Assembly (NCBI RefSeq): GCF_016597725.1
Contig: NZ_VCGY01000003.1
Coordinates: forward strand, 186,001 to 250,000
Length of the DNA: 64,000 nucleotides
Source of the DNA: Marinobacter sp. 1-4A
GTDB taxonomy: Bacteria; Pseudomonadota; Gammaproteobacteria; Pseudomonadales; Oleiphilaceae
Direction: 5' to 3'
Shown: piece by piece, positions 9,300 to 17,867 of the stretch
How the letters are laid out: the number at the start of each line of letters is the position of its first letter
Position numbering within the stretch: the first letter of the stretch is position 1
Translations under genes and position numbers: made by a program
The notes under the pieces: generated by a model
Told to the model about the DNA's origin: nothing
Seen by the model: only the letters and a program-made list of their open reading frames with translations
The model's database searches: none

Positions 9300-9659
9300 T
9301 CAGGATGCGGAACCCCGGATGCCTTCCAGGCCCGGAGTGGTTACGGTCAGCATGCTTTTATGGTCAATACCGCTGTCGATCAGCGTGGAGGCCGGGTCTG
9401 GGGTGAAGGCTTCACCGTTAAGCAGCCACTGGGCATTCAGAAAGTCAGCTTTTTCGGAATCCGGGTGCCCGGCAGCCGCAGGCTTGAGCAGCTCGTCTAC
9501 AAACGCACCAAAGGTCATGTCCGGCGCAACCAGCAACGCAAAAGGTGCGCAGAACATCAGATGCTTGGGCCAGTAGACATAAAGCAGCTGCATGCCGTTG
9601 AAGTTCTCGACACGGTCTTTGGGTTCTGCGTGATATTCGGATATAGCGTTAACACTCAT
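9300..9659 (-). CDS. dmpO: Phenol hydroxylase P4 subunit
   Basis: DmpO is the small gamma subunit of the multicomponent phenol hydroxylase oxygenase (alpha-beta-gamma)2. The 119 residues include LLYVYWPKHLMFCAPFALLV and LNAQWLLNGEAFTPDP, both characteristic of P4-type subunits. AAGGAGAACACC precedes the ATG. Its place between dmpN and dmpP is standard. Confidence 0.92.
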   Translation of the reverse strand: MSVNAISEYHAEPKDRVENFNGMQLLYVYWPKHLMFCAPFALLVAPDMTFGAFVDELLKPAAAGHPDSEKADFLNAQWLLNGEAFTPDPASTLIDSGIDHKSMLTVTTPGLEGIRGSAS

Positions 9660-9720
9660 GGTGTTCTCCTTCTTGTTTTGGTGGCCCGCCCGGGCTGACA
9701 GCGAGGGCGGGCAAATCTGG

Positions 9721-11265
9721 TCAGGCTGCGGTCTTTTTCTCGCTATTCGACTGCAATGGCTTCAGGCCCTTGATATCCAGCCAACGCTGGTGATCCGGCG
9801 AGCCGTGATATTCCATGTTGTCGACGCCAAGATTGATGTGGTAATACTTCTCAACCACTGTCGCGACGTCCGCACCACCGCAGTTACCCTGATAAATCTG
9901 ATGTACTGGCAGCCAAGCCTGTATGTACTTCTCTGGCTCGTTCTTGAAGATGTCGCAGCAACCGTCGGAGCAGAAATGGTAGCGCTCACCTTCGTGCTTG
10001 ATCTGGCGATGACTGAACACTGACGGATCGTCTTTTTCGGTAAAGATCACCGGTATCTGGCACACCTGACAGAGCTGGGGAAGCGTATTGTTGTAGAAAC
10101 GACGTCCCTCTTTCTGCTCTTTGTCCCAGTGTTCAAAACGAGCGCGATAGTACTTGTCGAAAGTCTCCGGATACTTCTCAGAGAGCCAGGTCATCTCTTC
10201 TTCTTCAGGCATCCAGGTGTGGAAGTTGGTGGCCTGACTATACTGGTAGAAAGTGCCCCAGGCCTGATGGCTGACGTGGTTCTTGGCAGCATTCGCAACA
10301 TCCTGATACTTGGGAGGACGAATGCCGTAGCGCTCCAGATCCTTGAACAGGGCTCCACCATTCTGCTCGTAGTAAACTTCCCAGGCTTCCGCCCAGGACA
10401 TCACCTTGTTGGGCAACATGTAGTCCATCATCATTCCCACCAGACTCAGTAGGCGGAAGCCACGCCAGAACCACTTGTCGATCCAGCGCTGGATGATCGG
10501 TACGTTGTCCTCGTGCTGCTCAAGTATGAACTTGATCACCTCAAGGCCGAGGGTCATGTGACGTGCTTCATCCGACTGGGCAGAGAACCCGAAAGTGACC
10601 GTAGCCATATCACCGTTATAGGCGGCACCCGACATAAAGGGCACAAACAGCAGGTTGGTCAGAACGTATTCAAACGAGAACGAAATGGCTGTCAGAAACT
10701 CGAAAGGGCCCGCAGATCGTGCGTCATCGAAGAAAGATTTGGGAACCGAAAGGAACCAGATCCTGTCATGCTGGTGTGCCGCATCGTGCAAGCCATTGAA
10801 ATGTTTGTTGTAATGGCTCATTGCGTGTTGCTGGGTCTGGGAGTGGCGCAACTCGTCAATGGCCTGCAGTTGGCAAGCGACTCTGGCACCGGCCCCACTA
10901 AACTGGCGACCAACCCGCGCATACCCCTGAAATGCCGCGTATTCGAGTGGCGAAACGCCCGAAAGGAACAGCTTCAGCGCGTTAACGTAACGGGCGTCAG
11001 TAATGTTCTGATGGCCGTTGTTCTGAGCAAACGCATCAAAAATTGCGTACAGCTTCTTTTCTTTCTCGGCCTGGTACTTCCAGTAGGCATCCATGGTCAG
11101 GCGAAACGGGTCTTCCCATTGCGACCAATCGGTAATCTTGATGCCCTCAAACTGCTCATCCGGATAGATGTCTTCTTTTTTCTGGTACGTGGGCTCCCAG
11201 GCCATATCACGGGTAAGGTACTGGTACTTGTCTTTCAGGTTCAGCTTCTTGTTTTTAATAGCCAT
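9721..11265 (-). CDS. dmpN: Phenol hydroxylase large (alpha) oxygenase subunit, P3
   Basis: DmpN holds the non-haem diiron centre that inserts oxygen into phenol to make catechol. With the start used here it has 514 residues and begins MAIKNKKLNLKDKYQYLTRD like its relatives. The two E-x-x-H diiron motifs are visible in IDELRHSQTQ (about residue 140) and SDEARHMTLG (about residue 235). A cysteine-rich segment (LCQVCQIPVIF, then FCSDGCCDIF) near the C-terminus is also typical. The upstream ATG at 11289 is rejected because the ribosome site GGGAG lies 8 bases before 11265 and relatives start there. Confidence 0.97.
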   Translation of the reverse strand: MAIKNKKLNLKDKYQYLTRDMAWEPTYQKKEDIYPDEQFEGIKITDWSQWEDPFRLTMDAYWKYQAEKEKKLYAIFDAFAQNNGHQNITDARYVNALKLFLSGVSPLEYAAFQGYARVGRQFSGAGARVACQLQAIDELRHSQTQQHAMSHYNKHFNGLHDAAHQHDRIWFLSVPKSFFDDARSAGPFEFLTAISFSFEYVLTNLLFVPFMSGAAYNGDMATVTFGFSAQSDEARHMTLGLEVIKFILEQHEDNVPIIQRWIDKWFWRGFRLLSLVGMMMDYMLPNKVMSWAEAWEVYYEQNGGALFKDLERYGIRPPKYQDVANAAKNHVSHQAWGTFYQYSQATNFHTWMPEEEEMTWLSEKYPETFDKYYRARFEHWDKEQKEGRRFYNNTLPQLCQVCQIPVIFTEKDDPSVFSHRQIKHEGERYHFCSDGCCDIFKNEPEKYIQAWLPVHQIYQGNCGGADVATVVEKYYHINLGVDNMEYHGSPDHQRWLDIKGLKPLQSNSEKKTAA

Positions 11266-11279
11266 CTTGGATCTCCCAA

Positions 11280-11549
11280 TCAGTTCCACTGAAGAATGAA
11301 GTGGTCGTCGTCTTCGTCGACATTGCCGCCAATACTGATCACATCAATCAGCATTTCCTGAACATCCCATTCGCGACCGAGTGTCTCTTCCATGGTTGCG
11401 CGGTTAATAACCAGACGTTTTTCCGCCTCAATCCGGATCATGGCCGGTTGGTGCTGTACCTCAGCCTCCGGGTTGTCCTGCATTACCGCTTCAACCAAAT
11501 AGCGGGCGTTGTCGTTGTCCTGAAATGCGATAAATACTTTCTGGCTCAT
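11280..11549 (-). CDS. dmpM: Phenol hydroxylase activator protein (P2)
   Basis: DmpM is the cofactorless effector protein that docks on the oxygenase and couples NADH use to hydroxylation. The 89 residues (MSQKVFIAFQDNDNARYLVE at the start, WDVQEMLIDVISIGGNVDED near the end) match the MmoB/DmpM family in length and pattern. The start overlaps the dmpL stop by four bases, so translation is probably coupled. Confidence 0.95.
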   Translation of the reverse strand: MSQKVFIAFQDNDNARYLVEAVMQDNPEAEVQHQPAMIRIEAEKRLVINRATMEETLGREWDVQEMLIDVISIGGNVDEDDDHFILQWN

Positions 11550-12547
11550 GCCTGAACTCCTGTACTTTCAAGACCAACTTTCTTAAGCCGGACAGAAAGC
11601 TCTGCGCGGATTTCGTCCAGGGCATCGAGACCGGTCGTAGCCTGAGCAATCGGTTTCAAGGCCTCATAAGCGCGAGGCTCCCACTGGGTCACCCATATCT
11701 GGAGCTGTTCACGGTTACCCTCGCTCTCGCCAACAACGGTCTTGGTCATTGCGTTGGTCCAACGCAGAGATTCCTTGAACCAGTCGCGTTGGAACTCGGT
11801 GAGCAGAGACACATCCTCGGCACCCTGCTCGCCCAACCAAGCGTCCATCCTGTCGTAGATCAACGGATACATAAGGCCATCCAGAAGAACGTTCTGCACA
11901 AGCGTGAGCTCGAACCAGTCATCGATCACCAGCATGTCTTCCACCAGTTTGCGCATGGGCTGCCAGAGTTCGTCGTCCATCCAGAAGGTTTTGGATTCAT
12001 CCAGCGCCTTGCCTGTGCTGCCATCGAGCAGCAGAGCAATACGGGACAGGTACTGGCCAATCCCCAGTCGGTCGGTTGCAGCAAACATGTGCATCTGGGC
12101 AACGGTAGTCGCGATAGCATCGCCCGCGATTTTGCTGTTGTTCATATTCGCGCCCAGCTCAACATGGCGCAGGGGCACTAACAGTCGTAGGAGCTGGTGC
12201 TGGGTTTCCTCAGGCAGGCGGGTCAGCAGGTTTCGCTTGTCGCAGAAGCCAAAGTTGCTTTCTGCAGCTTCCTGCATCTTGGCCCGGTTGCCGACATAGG
12301 CGCCGTAGAAAAACTGGCGCGGATCGGTTACGGCATACCAGTCATCCATTTGCATGGCAGTACGGCTGGGGTCGTTCAAAGTGCGCTTCGGATCCCACAG
12401 CGGCCGGTAGTGAAAATTGGTTTTGGCTTCGATATCAAAACTGGCTTCCTGATAGCGGGTTGCCGGCTTGTCACCAAACCTGCGAGCTATCGCGGAGTAG
12501 GTATTGCGAATGGGTTCCACAGAGGTGGTTTTTATTTCAATAGTCAT
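11546..12547 (-). CDS. dmpL: Phenol hydroxylase beta oxygenase subunit, P1
   Basis: DmpL is the beta subunit of the oxygenase; it has the ferritin-like fold but lacks the metal centre. The 333 residues include FHYRPLWDPKRTLNDPSRTA and DDWYAVTDPRQFFYGAYVG, both conserved in P1 subunits of phenol and toluene monooxygenases. It starts 60 bases after dmpK and overlaps dmpM. Confidence 0.95.
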   Translation of the reverse strand: MTIEIKTTSVEPIRNTYSAIARRFGDKPATRYQEASFDIEAKTNFHYRPLWDPKRTLNDPSRTAMQMDDWYAVTDPRQFFYGAYVGNRAKMQEAAESNFGFCDKRNLLTRLPEETQHQLLRLLVPLRHVELGANMNNSKIAGDAIATTVAQMHMFAATDRLGIGQYLSRIALLLDGSTGKALDESKTFWMDDELWQPMRKLVEDMLVIDDWFELTLVQNVLLDGLMYPLIYDRMDAWLGEQGAEDVSLLTEFQRDWFKESLRWTNAMTKTVVGESEGNREQLQIWVTQWEPRAYEALKPIAQATTGLDALDEIRAELSVRLKKVGLESTGVQA

Positions 12548-12607
12548 AACTGCCCTACCATCATTGTTGTTGTGAGGTGGATGTTGGCGCTGGTGGTTAG
12601 CTGCTTT

Positions 12608-12859
12608 CTAGCGGTGGCCGTTCTCTCCGAAACGCCACTTGACCATGTCTTCATCAATCTGGCGGATCATCGCGGAATCCATGTGCACTACGTTGTTGTG
12701 CTCACAGAAAGTCTTGAAGGCGCCTCGGGGCAGCACCAGCTCGACAAACAGTTCGGGGTAGCCGATTGCAAAATCGAACTCCACAAACTTGTCCTCTGGT
12801 GCGCTGCGAACCCGGATGTAGCGGGTGTACTCGTTGAAGGTCTTTACTCGGTGTTCCAT
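12608..12859 (-). CDS. dmpK: Phenol hydroxylase assembly protein (P0)
   Basis: DmpK is a small protein that in Pseudomonas helps assemble active oxygenase and is not part of the final catalytic complex. The 83 residues start MEHRVKTFNEYTRYIRVRS and include FVEFDFAIGYPELFVELVLP, matching the family. It is the first gene of the operon; the leader from the predicted sigma-54 start site is only about 30 bases. Confidence 0.92.
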   Translation of the reverse strand: MEHRVKTFNEYTRYIRVRSAPEDKFVEFDFAIGYPELFVELVLPRGAFKTFCEHNNVVHMDSAMIRQIDEDMVKWRFGENGHR

Positions 12860-12900
12860 TGCTGACCCCGTTATCGTTGTTGTTTGTTAAATAGGTTTGA

Positions 12901-12915
12901 GCAACGGCTGTGCCA
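12901..12915 (-). promoter_or_regulatory. Sigma-54 (-24/-12) promoter of the phenol operon
   Basis: Read on the minus strand, TGGCAC (12915-12910) is followed after exactly 5 bases by TTGC (12904-12901). This matches the sigma-54 consensus with the invariant GG and GC correctly spaced. The predicted start of transcription is near 12889, about 30 bases before dmpK. The divergent dmpR gene encodes the matching sigma-54 activator, so the pairing is strongly supported. Confidence 0.9.
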
Positions 12916-13020
12916 CAATTTTCTTAGGGCTGCCAAAAGCAATACCAAAAAACTGTTTTTATTGATTTTTTAGAGGAATCGGAGTTGTTTAAGCATCAGA
13001 AAATAGTTTTTAAAATTTGA

Positions 13021-13130
13021 GGTTGATCAGGAAAATTTGATCATTTGATAAAAAACAAAAAATTAAGTGAGCAATTGATGAATCGCTCTAGATCATCTAG
13101 TACTTTCCGATTGTTTTTTATCATTTGATT
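13021..13130. promoter_or_regulatory. Repeat-rich dmpR-dmpK intergenic region, candidate DmpR activating sites
   Basis: About 130-240 bases upstream of the predicted operon start are several related repeats. TTGATCA occurs at 13023-13029 and 13037-13043. The 10-mer ATCATTTGAT occurs at 13040-13049 and 13120-13129. An imperfect palindrome, GAGCAATTG-AT-GAATCGCTC, lies around 13069-13088. CTAGAT-C-ATCTAG is a perfect palindrome at 13088-13100. DmpR/XylR-class regulators bind inverted repeats 100-200 bases upstream of their promoters, so these are the best candidates for its binding sites. AT-rich tracts in between could bind IHF. Which repeat is bound cannot be decided from sequence alone. Confidence 0.5.
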
Positions 13131-13219
13131 GATTTTCGACATCAATCTGTGGATACATGACTGTCGCAGATTCCGAGCGTTCGCCTTTACCCCACACAAA
13201 AACAAAAGGGGACCCGAGC

Positions 13220-14941
13220 ATGGCTGTCAGTTATAAGCCGAAACTGAAAAACATTAAATTTCAAGACCTTACTGACCAAATTCGATTCCTGAGCTCCGAA
13301 GGAAAAATCTGGCTTGGTGAGCAGCGCATGCTGTTGATGGCTGTGAGCGCCATGGGCGCATTCCGGCGCGAAATGGTTAACAGCATGGGCATTGCAAGAG
13401 CAAAGGGCTTTTTTCTGCGCCTTGGCTACCAGTCCGGCCTGAAGGATGCAGAGCTGGCACGTAAGCTTCGCCCGCACTGCGACGAGATGGACATTTTTCT
13501 TGCTGGCCCGCAACTCCATGCCCTGAAGGGTATGGTCAACGTTACCCCTATTCAGGTGGACATCGATCAGGAAACTGGCGACTTCTATGCGGAAATGGAG
13601 TGGATTGATTCTTTTGAAGTGGAAATTTGCCAGACCGAATTGGGGCAAATGGATGAGCCAGCTTGCTGGGCTTTGCTGGGCTATGCATGCGCCTATACAT
13701 CCTCGTTCATGGGGCGTGAAATCATTTTCCGTGAAACCAGTTGCCGCGGCTGCGGGGATGAAAAATGCATTATTGTAGGAAAGCCTGCTGAACAGTGGGA
13801 CGACGCCGAAGAGTTTGCCCGTTACTTCAAAGCAGACCCCATCATAGAAGAACTTTACGATCTGCAATCTCAGGTCAGCTCGTTGCGCAGCAGCCTCGAA
13901 AAGCAACAAGGGCAGTACTATGGCATTGGCCAGTCGGCGTCCTACAACAAAGTCTGCAAAATGATTGATAAAGCAGCGTTGGGAAAAGTTTCGGTGTTGC
14001 TGCTTGGTGAAACCGGTGTTGGTAAAGAAGTGATCGCACGCAGTGTTCACTTGCGCAGTGAAAGGGCTGACAGGCCGTTTGTTGCCGTCAATTGTGCCGC
14101 CATACCACCGGACCTTATTGAATCCGAACTTTTTGGCGTTGAAAAAGGCGCCTTTACCGGTGCTAACCAATCCCGCCCGGGCCGATTTGAACGGGCTGAT
14201 AAAGGCACGATTTTTCTGGATGAAGTGGTCGAACTGACACCCCGAGCGCAGGCTTCGCTACTACGAGTGCTTCAAGAGGGAGAGCTAGAGCGCGTTGGCG
14301 ATAACCGCACACGATCGGTCAATGTGCGCATCATAACTGCAACAAACGAAAGCCTTGCTGAGGCGGTTGAAGCGGGTAAATTCCGGGCAGACCTCTACTA
14401 TCGCCTGAATGTTTTTCCCGTGCAGATTCCACCTTTGCGCGAACGCCTTGAAGACCTCCCGCTTCTAACCGAGCACTTTCTACGGAAGTTCGAAGCAGAG
14501 TATAACAAACACACCCTCGGCCTGTCGGACAAGGCGCTGGAGCTTTGCCTTCGCTATCGCTGGCCCGGCAATATCCGGGAATTGGAAAACGTGATCGAGC
14601 GCGGCGTGATACTCACTGACAATAACGAGTCCATCAGCCAGGACGCGCTTTTTGCGGTCTTCCGAAACAGCGAATTCCAGCAGGCTTCGCCTCAACCCTC
14701 GGAATTTATCGATGACGCGGGTCAGGTAGTCTCCGGCGATTTGCAACAAGAAGGGTCCGCGCACTGGGCGGAGAGCATCATCAACAACAATATCAGTCTG
14801 GATGAGGTGGAAGAAACTCTTATGCGGCGGGCGATGAGTCAGGCAAGCCAGAACGTGTCCGAGGCCGCACGCTTGCTTGGGCTCACCCGGCCAGCACTGG
14901 CTTATCGGCTCAAAAAAGCCGGAATACCGCAGAAAAATTAA
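13220..14941 (+). CDS. dmpR: Phenol-responsive sigma-54 transcriptional activator
   Basis: DmpR senses phenols directly and activates the divergent operon. From 13220 the protein has 573 residues and starts [20 protein letters not shown], in step with known DmpR; AGGGGA precedes this ATG, so the upstream ATG at 13157 is rejected. Domains in order: V4R/XylR-N sensory domain (about 1-210) with the cysteine/zinc site [13 protein letters not shown] (172-183); B linker (about 211-233); AAA+ domain with Walker A GETGVGKE (263-270), the sigma-54-contacting GAFTGA loop and Walker B TIFLDEV; and a C-terminal Fis-type helix-turn-helix ([20 protein letters not shown]). All key motifs are intact. Effector range cannot be read with certainty. 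Confidence 0.96.
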   Translation: MAVSYKPKLKNIKFQDLTDQIRFLSSEGKIWLGEQRMLLMAVSAMGAFRREMVNSMGIARAKGFFLRLGYQSGLKDAELARKLRPHCDEMDIFLAGPQLHALKGMVNVTPIQVDIDQETGDFYAEMEWIDSFEVEICQTELGQMDEPACWALLGYACAYTSSFMGREIIFRETSCRGCGDEKCIIVGKPAEQWDDAEEFARYFKADPIIEELYDLQSQVSSLRSSLEKQQGQYYGIGQSASYNKVCKMIDKAALGKVSVLLLGETGVGKEVIARSVHLRSERADRPFVAVNCAAIPPDLIESELFGVEKGAFTGANQSRPGRFERADKGTIFLDEVVELTPRAQASLLRVLQEGELERVGDNRTRSVNVRIITATNESLAEAVEAGKFRADLYYRLNVFPVQIPPLRERLEDLPLLTEHFLRKFEAEYNKHTLGLSDKALELCLRYRWPGNIRELENVIERGVILTDNNESISQDALFAVFRNSEFQQASPQPSEFIDDAGQVVSGDLQQEGSAHWAESIINNNISLDEVEETLMRRAMSQASQNVSEAARLLGLTRPALAYRLKKAGIPQKN

Positions 14942-15086
14942 GCGTACCAATGACTCAGAAGCGCTGACTTGCACAATCAACACGCCGGTTCCTTTGCCAA
15001 CCCTCGGAAATCAGGCAGGCAAGTCACTGGTTTCAGTTTGCGTTACAATGTAGAACTCCAACACATTTTTTGCAGCATCTGCCCAC

Positions 15087-17864
15087 ATGATCCGACACTT
15101 CCTGCTCAGTATACTGCTCCTTTTGTCCGCCTCTGTGCTGGCTGCAGGCACACAACAATCAGCATCTCCCCGCAACGTTGGCTTCTATTACGGCAACGAA
15201 GCGCCGATAGGCAGCCTATACGCTTACGACTGGCTAGTGTTGCAAGCAGACCAAACCTCGAATGCCCGCCTCGACCTATTGAACCAAGGCCAAACCCGCC
15301 CGATCGTATATCTGAGCGCAGGAGAAATGGCCCGGTCACACCAAGCAGCCAAAAGCCTACAGAGCGACTGGGTGCTGGGGGAGAACAAAGCTTGGAAGAG
15401 CGAGGTTTTGGATATACGCCGGGCCGATGTTCGGAATTTCATGATGGAGCAGTTAATCGCTCCGGAAATGGCCCGCGGGTTTCAAGGCGTTTTTCTGGAT
15501 ACGCTAGACAGCCATCTTCTTACCTCTGAAGGCAAAGAAAACCAGCAAGCTTTTGCCCAGTCTCAGGGGCTGCTGATTGCGGATATTCGGGAGCGCTTCC
15601 CGCAAAGCCGCATCATTATAAACCGTGGTTTCCACTTGCCCGAGCCTGCCCATAAGCTAGTGGATGCACTAGCGTTCGAATCGTGGCGCCACGGCTATGA
15701 AGCTGGCGGCCGTCGCTACCACAGTGTTCCTGACGAGAGCCGTGAATGGCTCTCCGGCCAGCTTGCTCACTGGCGCGAGGTGCACCCGGACACCCCGATC
15801 ATTGCTATTGACTACGCCACGAACAAGGACGACACCCAAGCACAGTCGGAAGCGCTCGCACAGGACGGCTTCATTCCCTATGTTTCCGATCACAACCTGA
15901 ACCGACTTGGCCCCACACAACCGCCGGTTCATAAGCGCCATGTATTGGTGTTCCATGATCTACCGCAAAGCCAAATTGACCAAAGCGCCGCCCACCGGCG
16001 TCTTGGCATTCTGTTAGAGCGGCTTGGGCTCGTGCCTATCTACCGCTCAACCCTGCAGCCATTTTTGCAAGAACCTTTGGATGACCGCTACGCAGGCGTA
16101 GTGGTCTGGTGGGAAGCCAACGCTAAAAGAACCGGTTTCTGTCGCTGGCTCAGCGGATGGCAATCGTCAGAACTGCCGGTGGTTACTTTCGGGCTTACAC
16201 CCACAAACACCCAGTGTCGGAATCTGATGCAAAGCCAGCGCGTGGCTTTGCCAAACGGAGATCTCGAAACCTCACCCAAACACACTTCTGTGGGCAACTT
16301 TGAAAGTAAACGCTTACCTACAGCGGTTACAGGACCATTGCCGCAAGCGTCCCCTGCTGACTACTGGCTTAGCGCAACAGATGTAACCGGCACCCGTTTC
16401 AGCCCGGTTTATACCCACTCTGAAGGCGGCGTGGCTGTTTCACCGTTCATTTTTGAAAGAGGCCCGGAGGATGAGGCATTCTGGCTTTTCGATCCTTTCG
16501 ATTTTCTGAAACAGGCTCTTAAACTGCCAGCATTTCCGGCAATCGACAGCACCACCGAAAGCGGCAGGCGCATACTGACTGCGCACATTGACGGCGACGG
16601 CTTGGTGTCCCGTGCCGAACTGCCCGGTAGCCCGCTGGGTTCAGACGCCATTGCGCAGCGTATTCTCAAGGTCTTCGATATTCCCCATACCGTTTCAGTG
16701 ATTGAAGCGGAAACATCGCCGGAAGGTCTCTATCCAGACATCAGCCAAGAGGCAGAAGCAAGTGCTCGTGCTATTTTCCGTATGGACAATGTGGAAGTTG
16801 CTTCCCATTCATACAGCCATCCTTTTTTCTGGCGCATGATTGAGGGCGGACCCGAGAGCGCCCCGAATCCGGAGGACACCCTCTACGGATACTCAATGAA
16901 TATACCCGGATACACCCCGTCTCTGGTTCGGGAAATTCGCGACTCGGTCAGTTACATTAACGAGCGTTTGGCACCCGATGATAAACCCGTGTCTATGTTT
17001 CTTTGGACCGGAGATGCCCGCCCCGGCCCCGAGGCACTGAGAGTTACCCGGGAAATGGGATTGCTCAACGTGAACGGGGGCGATACCCACCCACTGCCTT
17101 ACGATTCCGAGTTGGCTGGCGTTTGGCCCGATGCGCGCCCTGTGGGTGACGAGTTGCAGGTCTATGCCGCCGTAATGAATGAAAACGTGTACACAGACCT
17201 ATGGACCGGCCCGTTTTACGGCTTCCGCAACGTTATTGATACCTTCCGGATTTTGGAAGCCAACAACCGCCTGAAACCCATTAGCATCTATTACCACTTT
17301 TACTCCGGCACCAAACCCGAAGCGCTCAGGGCGCTGGAAGAGGTCTACACCTATGCACTTTCCCAGCCGGTAACCCCTCTGTATTTAAGTGACTACGCCA
17401 AGCGGGTGCAGGCACAATACTATTCGGTTCTCCTGAAGCCTGATAAACACAGCTTTCGTTGGCGCGGTATACGCCCGCCTTCAACGGTACGCATCAGTCA
17501 GGACCAGTACCCCGACATGTCACTCAGCCGTGGCGTCGCAGGTTTTCATGACGCGGGCAAGCTGCGCTTCGTTCATCTCGTAGGAGATGATCCCTTGCTG
17601 GTCCTTTCCCCCGGCCCTGTCATCGGGCCTGTGCTGGATTCCGCAAACGCGCAAATCGTCCAATGGCAACGCAAGCAGAGGAACAACCTCTGGCACATAA
17701 CACTGGCGTTTGAAGGGTATCAACCACTGGACTTTACCTTGTCGGGTGCATCTCGCTGCTCTGTGAAAGGGCAGCAGCTGTCCATTGCTAAAGACTCCGA
17801 CAAACGTCTTCACTTCCATGCCTCGGAACAAAGCCGTGGCCGTTTTGAGCTGGAGTGCCACTGA
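15087..17864 (+). CDS. pelA: Pel polysaccharide hydrolase/deacetylase
   Basis: PelA partially deacetylates, and can also cleave, the Pel polysaccharide (rich in N-acetylgalactosamine/galactosamine) in the periplasm. The 925 residues begin with a signal peptide (about 1-20). An N-terminal GH-like hydrolase domain follows; GVFLDTLDS holds Asp138 and LAFESW holds Glu198, at the positions of the catalytic pair. The C-terminal half has a polysaccharide deacetylase domain with the metal Asp in AHIDGDGLVSR (about residue 500) and the metal His pair in VASHSYSHPFF (about 572). Length is close to the Pseudomonas protein. It opens the pel operon, with a 3-base gap to pelB. Confidence 0.93.
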   Translation: MIRHFLLSILLLLSASVLAAGTQQSASPRNVGFYYGNEAPIGSLYAYDWLVLQADQTSNARLDLLNQGQTRPIVYLSAGEMARSHQAAKSLQSDWVLGENKAWKSEVLDIRRADVRNFMMEQLIAPEMARGFQGVFLDTLDSHLLTSEGKENQQAFAQSQGLLIADIRERFPQSRIIINRGFHLPEPAHKLVDALAFESWRHGYEAGGRRYHSVPDESREWLSGQLAHWREVHPDTPIIAIDYATNKDDTQAQSEALAQDGFIPYVSDHNLNRLGPTQPPVHKRHVLVFHDLPQSQIDQSAAHRRLGILLERLGLVPIYRSTLQPFLQEPLDDRYAGVVVWWEANAKRTGFCRWLSGWQSSELPVVTFGLTPTNTQCRNLMQSQRVALPNGDLETSPKHTSVGNFESKRLPTAVTGPLPQASPADYWLSATDVTGTRFSPVYTHSEGGVAVSPFIFERGPEDEAFWLFDPFDFLKQALKLPAFPAIDSTTESGRRILTAHIDGDGLVSRAELPGSPLGSDAIAQRILKVFDIPHTVSVIEAETSPEGLYPDISQEAEASARAIFRMDNVEVASHSYSHPFFWRMIEGGPESAPNPEDTLYGYSMNIPGYTPSLVREIRDSVSYINERLAPDDKPVSMFLWTGDARPGPEALRVTREMGLLNVNGGDTHPLPYDSELAGVWPDARPVGDELQVYAAVMNENVYTDLWTGPFYGFRNVIDTFRILEANNRLKPISIYYHFYSGTKPEALRALEEVYTYALSQPVTPLYLSDYAKRVQAQYYSVLLKPDKHSFRWRGIRPPSTVRISQDQYPDMSLSRGVAGFHDAGKLRFVHLVGDDPLLVLSPGPVIGPVLDSANAQIVQWQRKQRNNLWHITLAFEGYQPLDFTLSGASRCSVKGQQLSIAKDSDKRLHFHASEQSRGRFELECH

Positions 17865-17867
17865 TTC

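Noticed and set aside
13187..14170. A long open frame opposite dmpR
   Set aside because: It is antisense to a highly conserved activator gene and shows no family features.
15040..15050. A sigma-70 promoter for pelA from the TTACAAT near 15043
   Set aside because: The -10-like sequence is fair but no acceptable -35 lies 16-18 bases upstream, so it was not listed.
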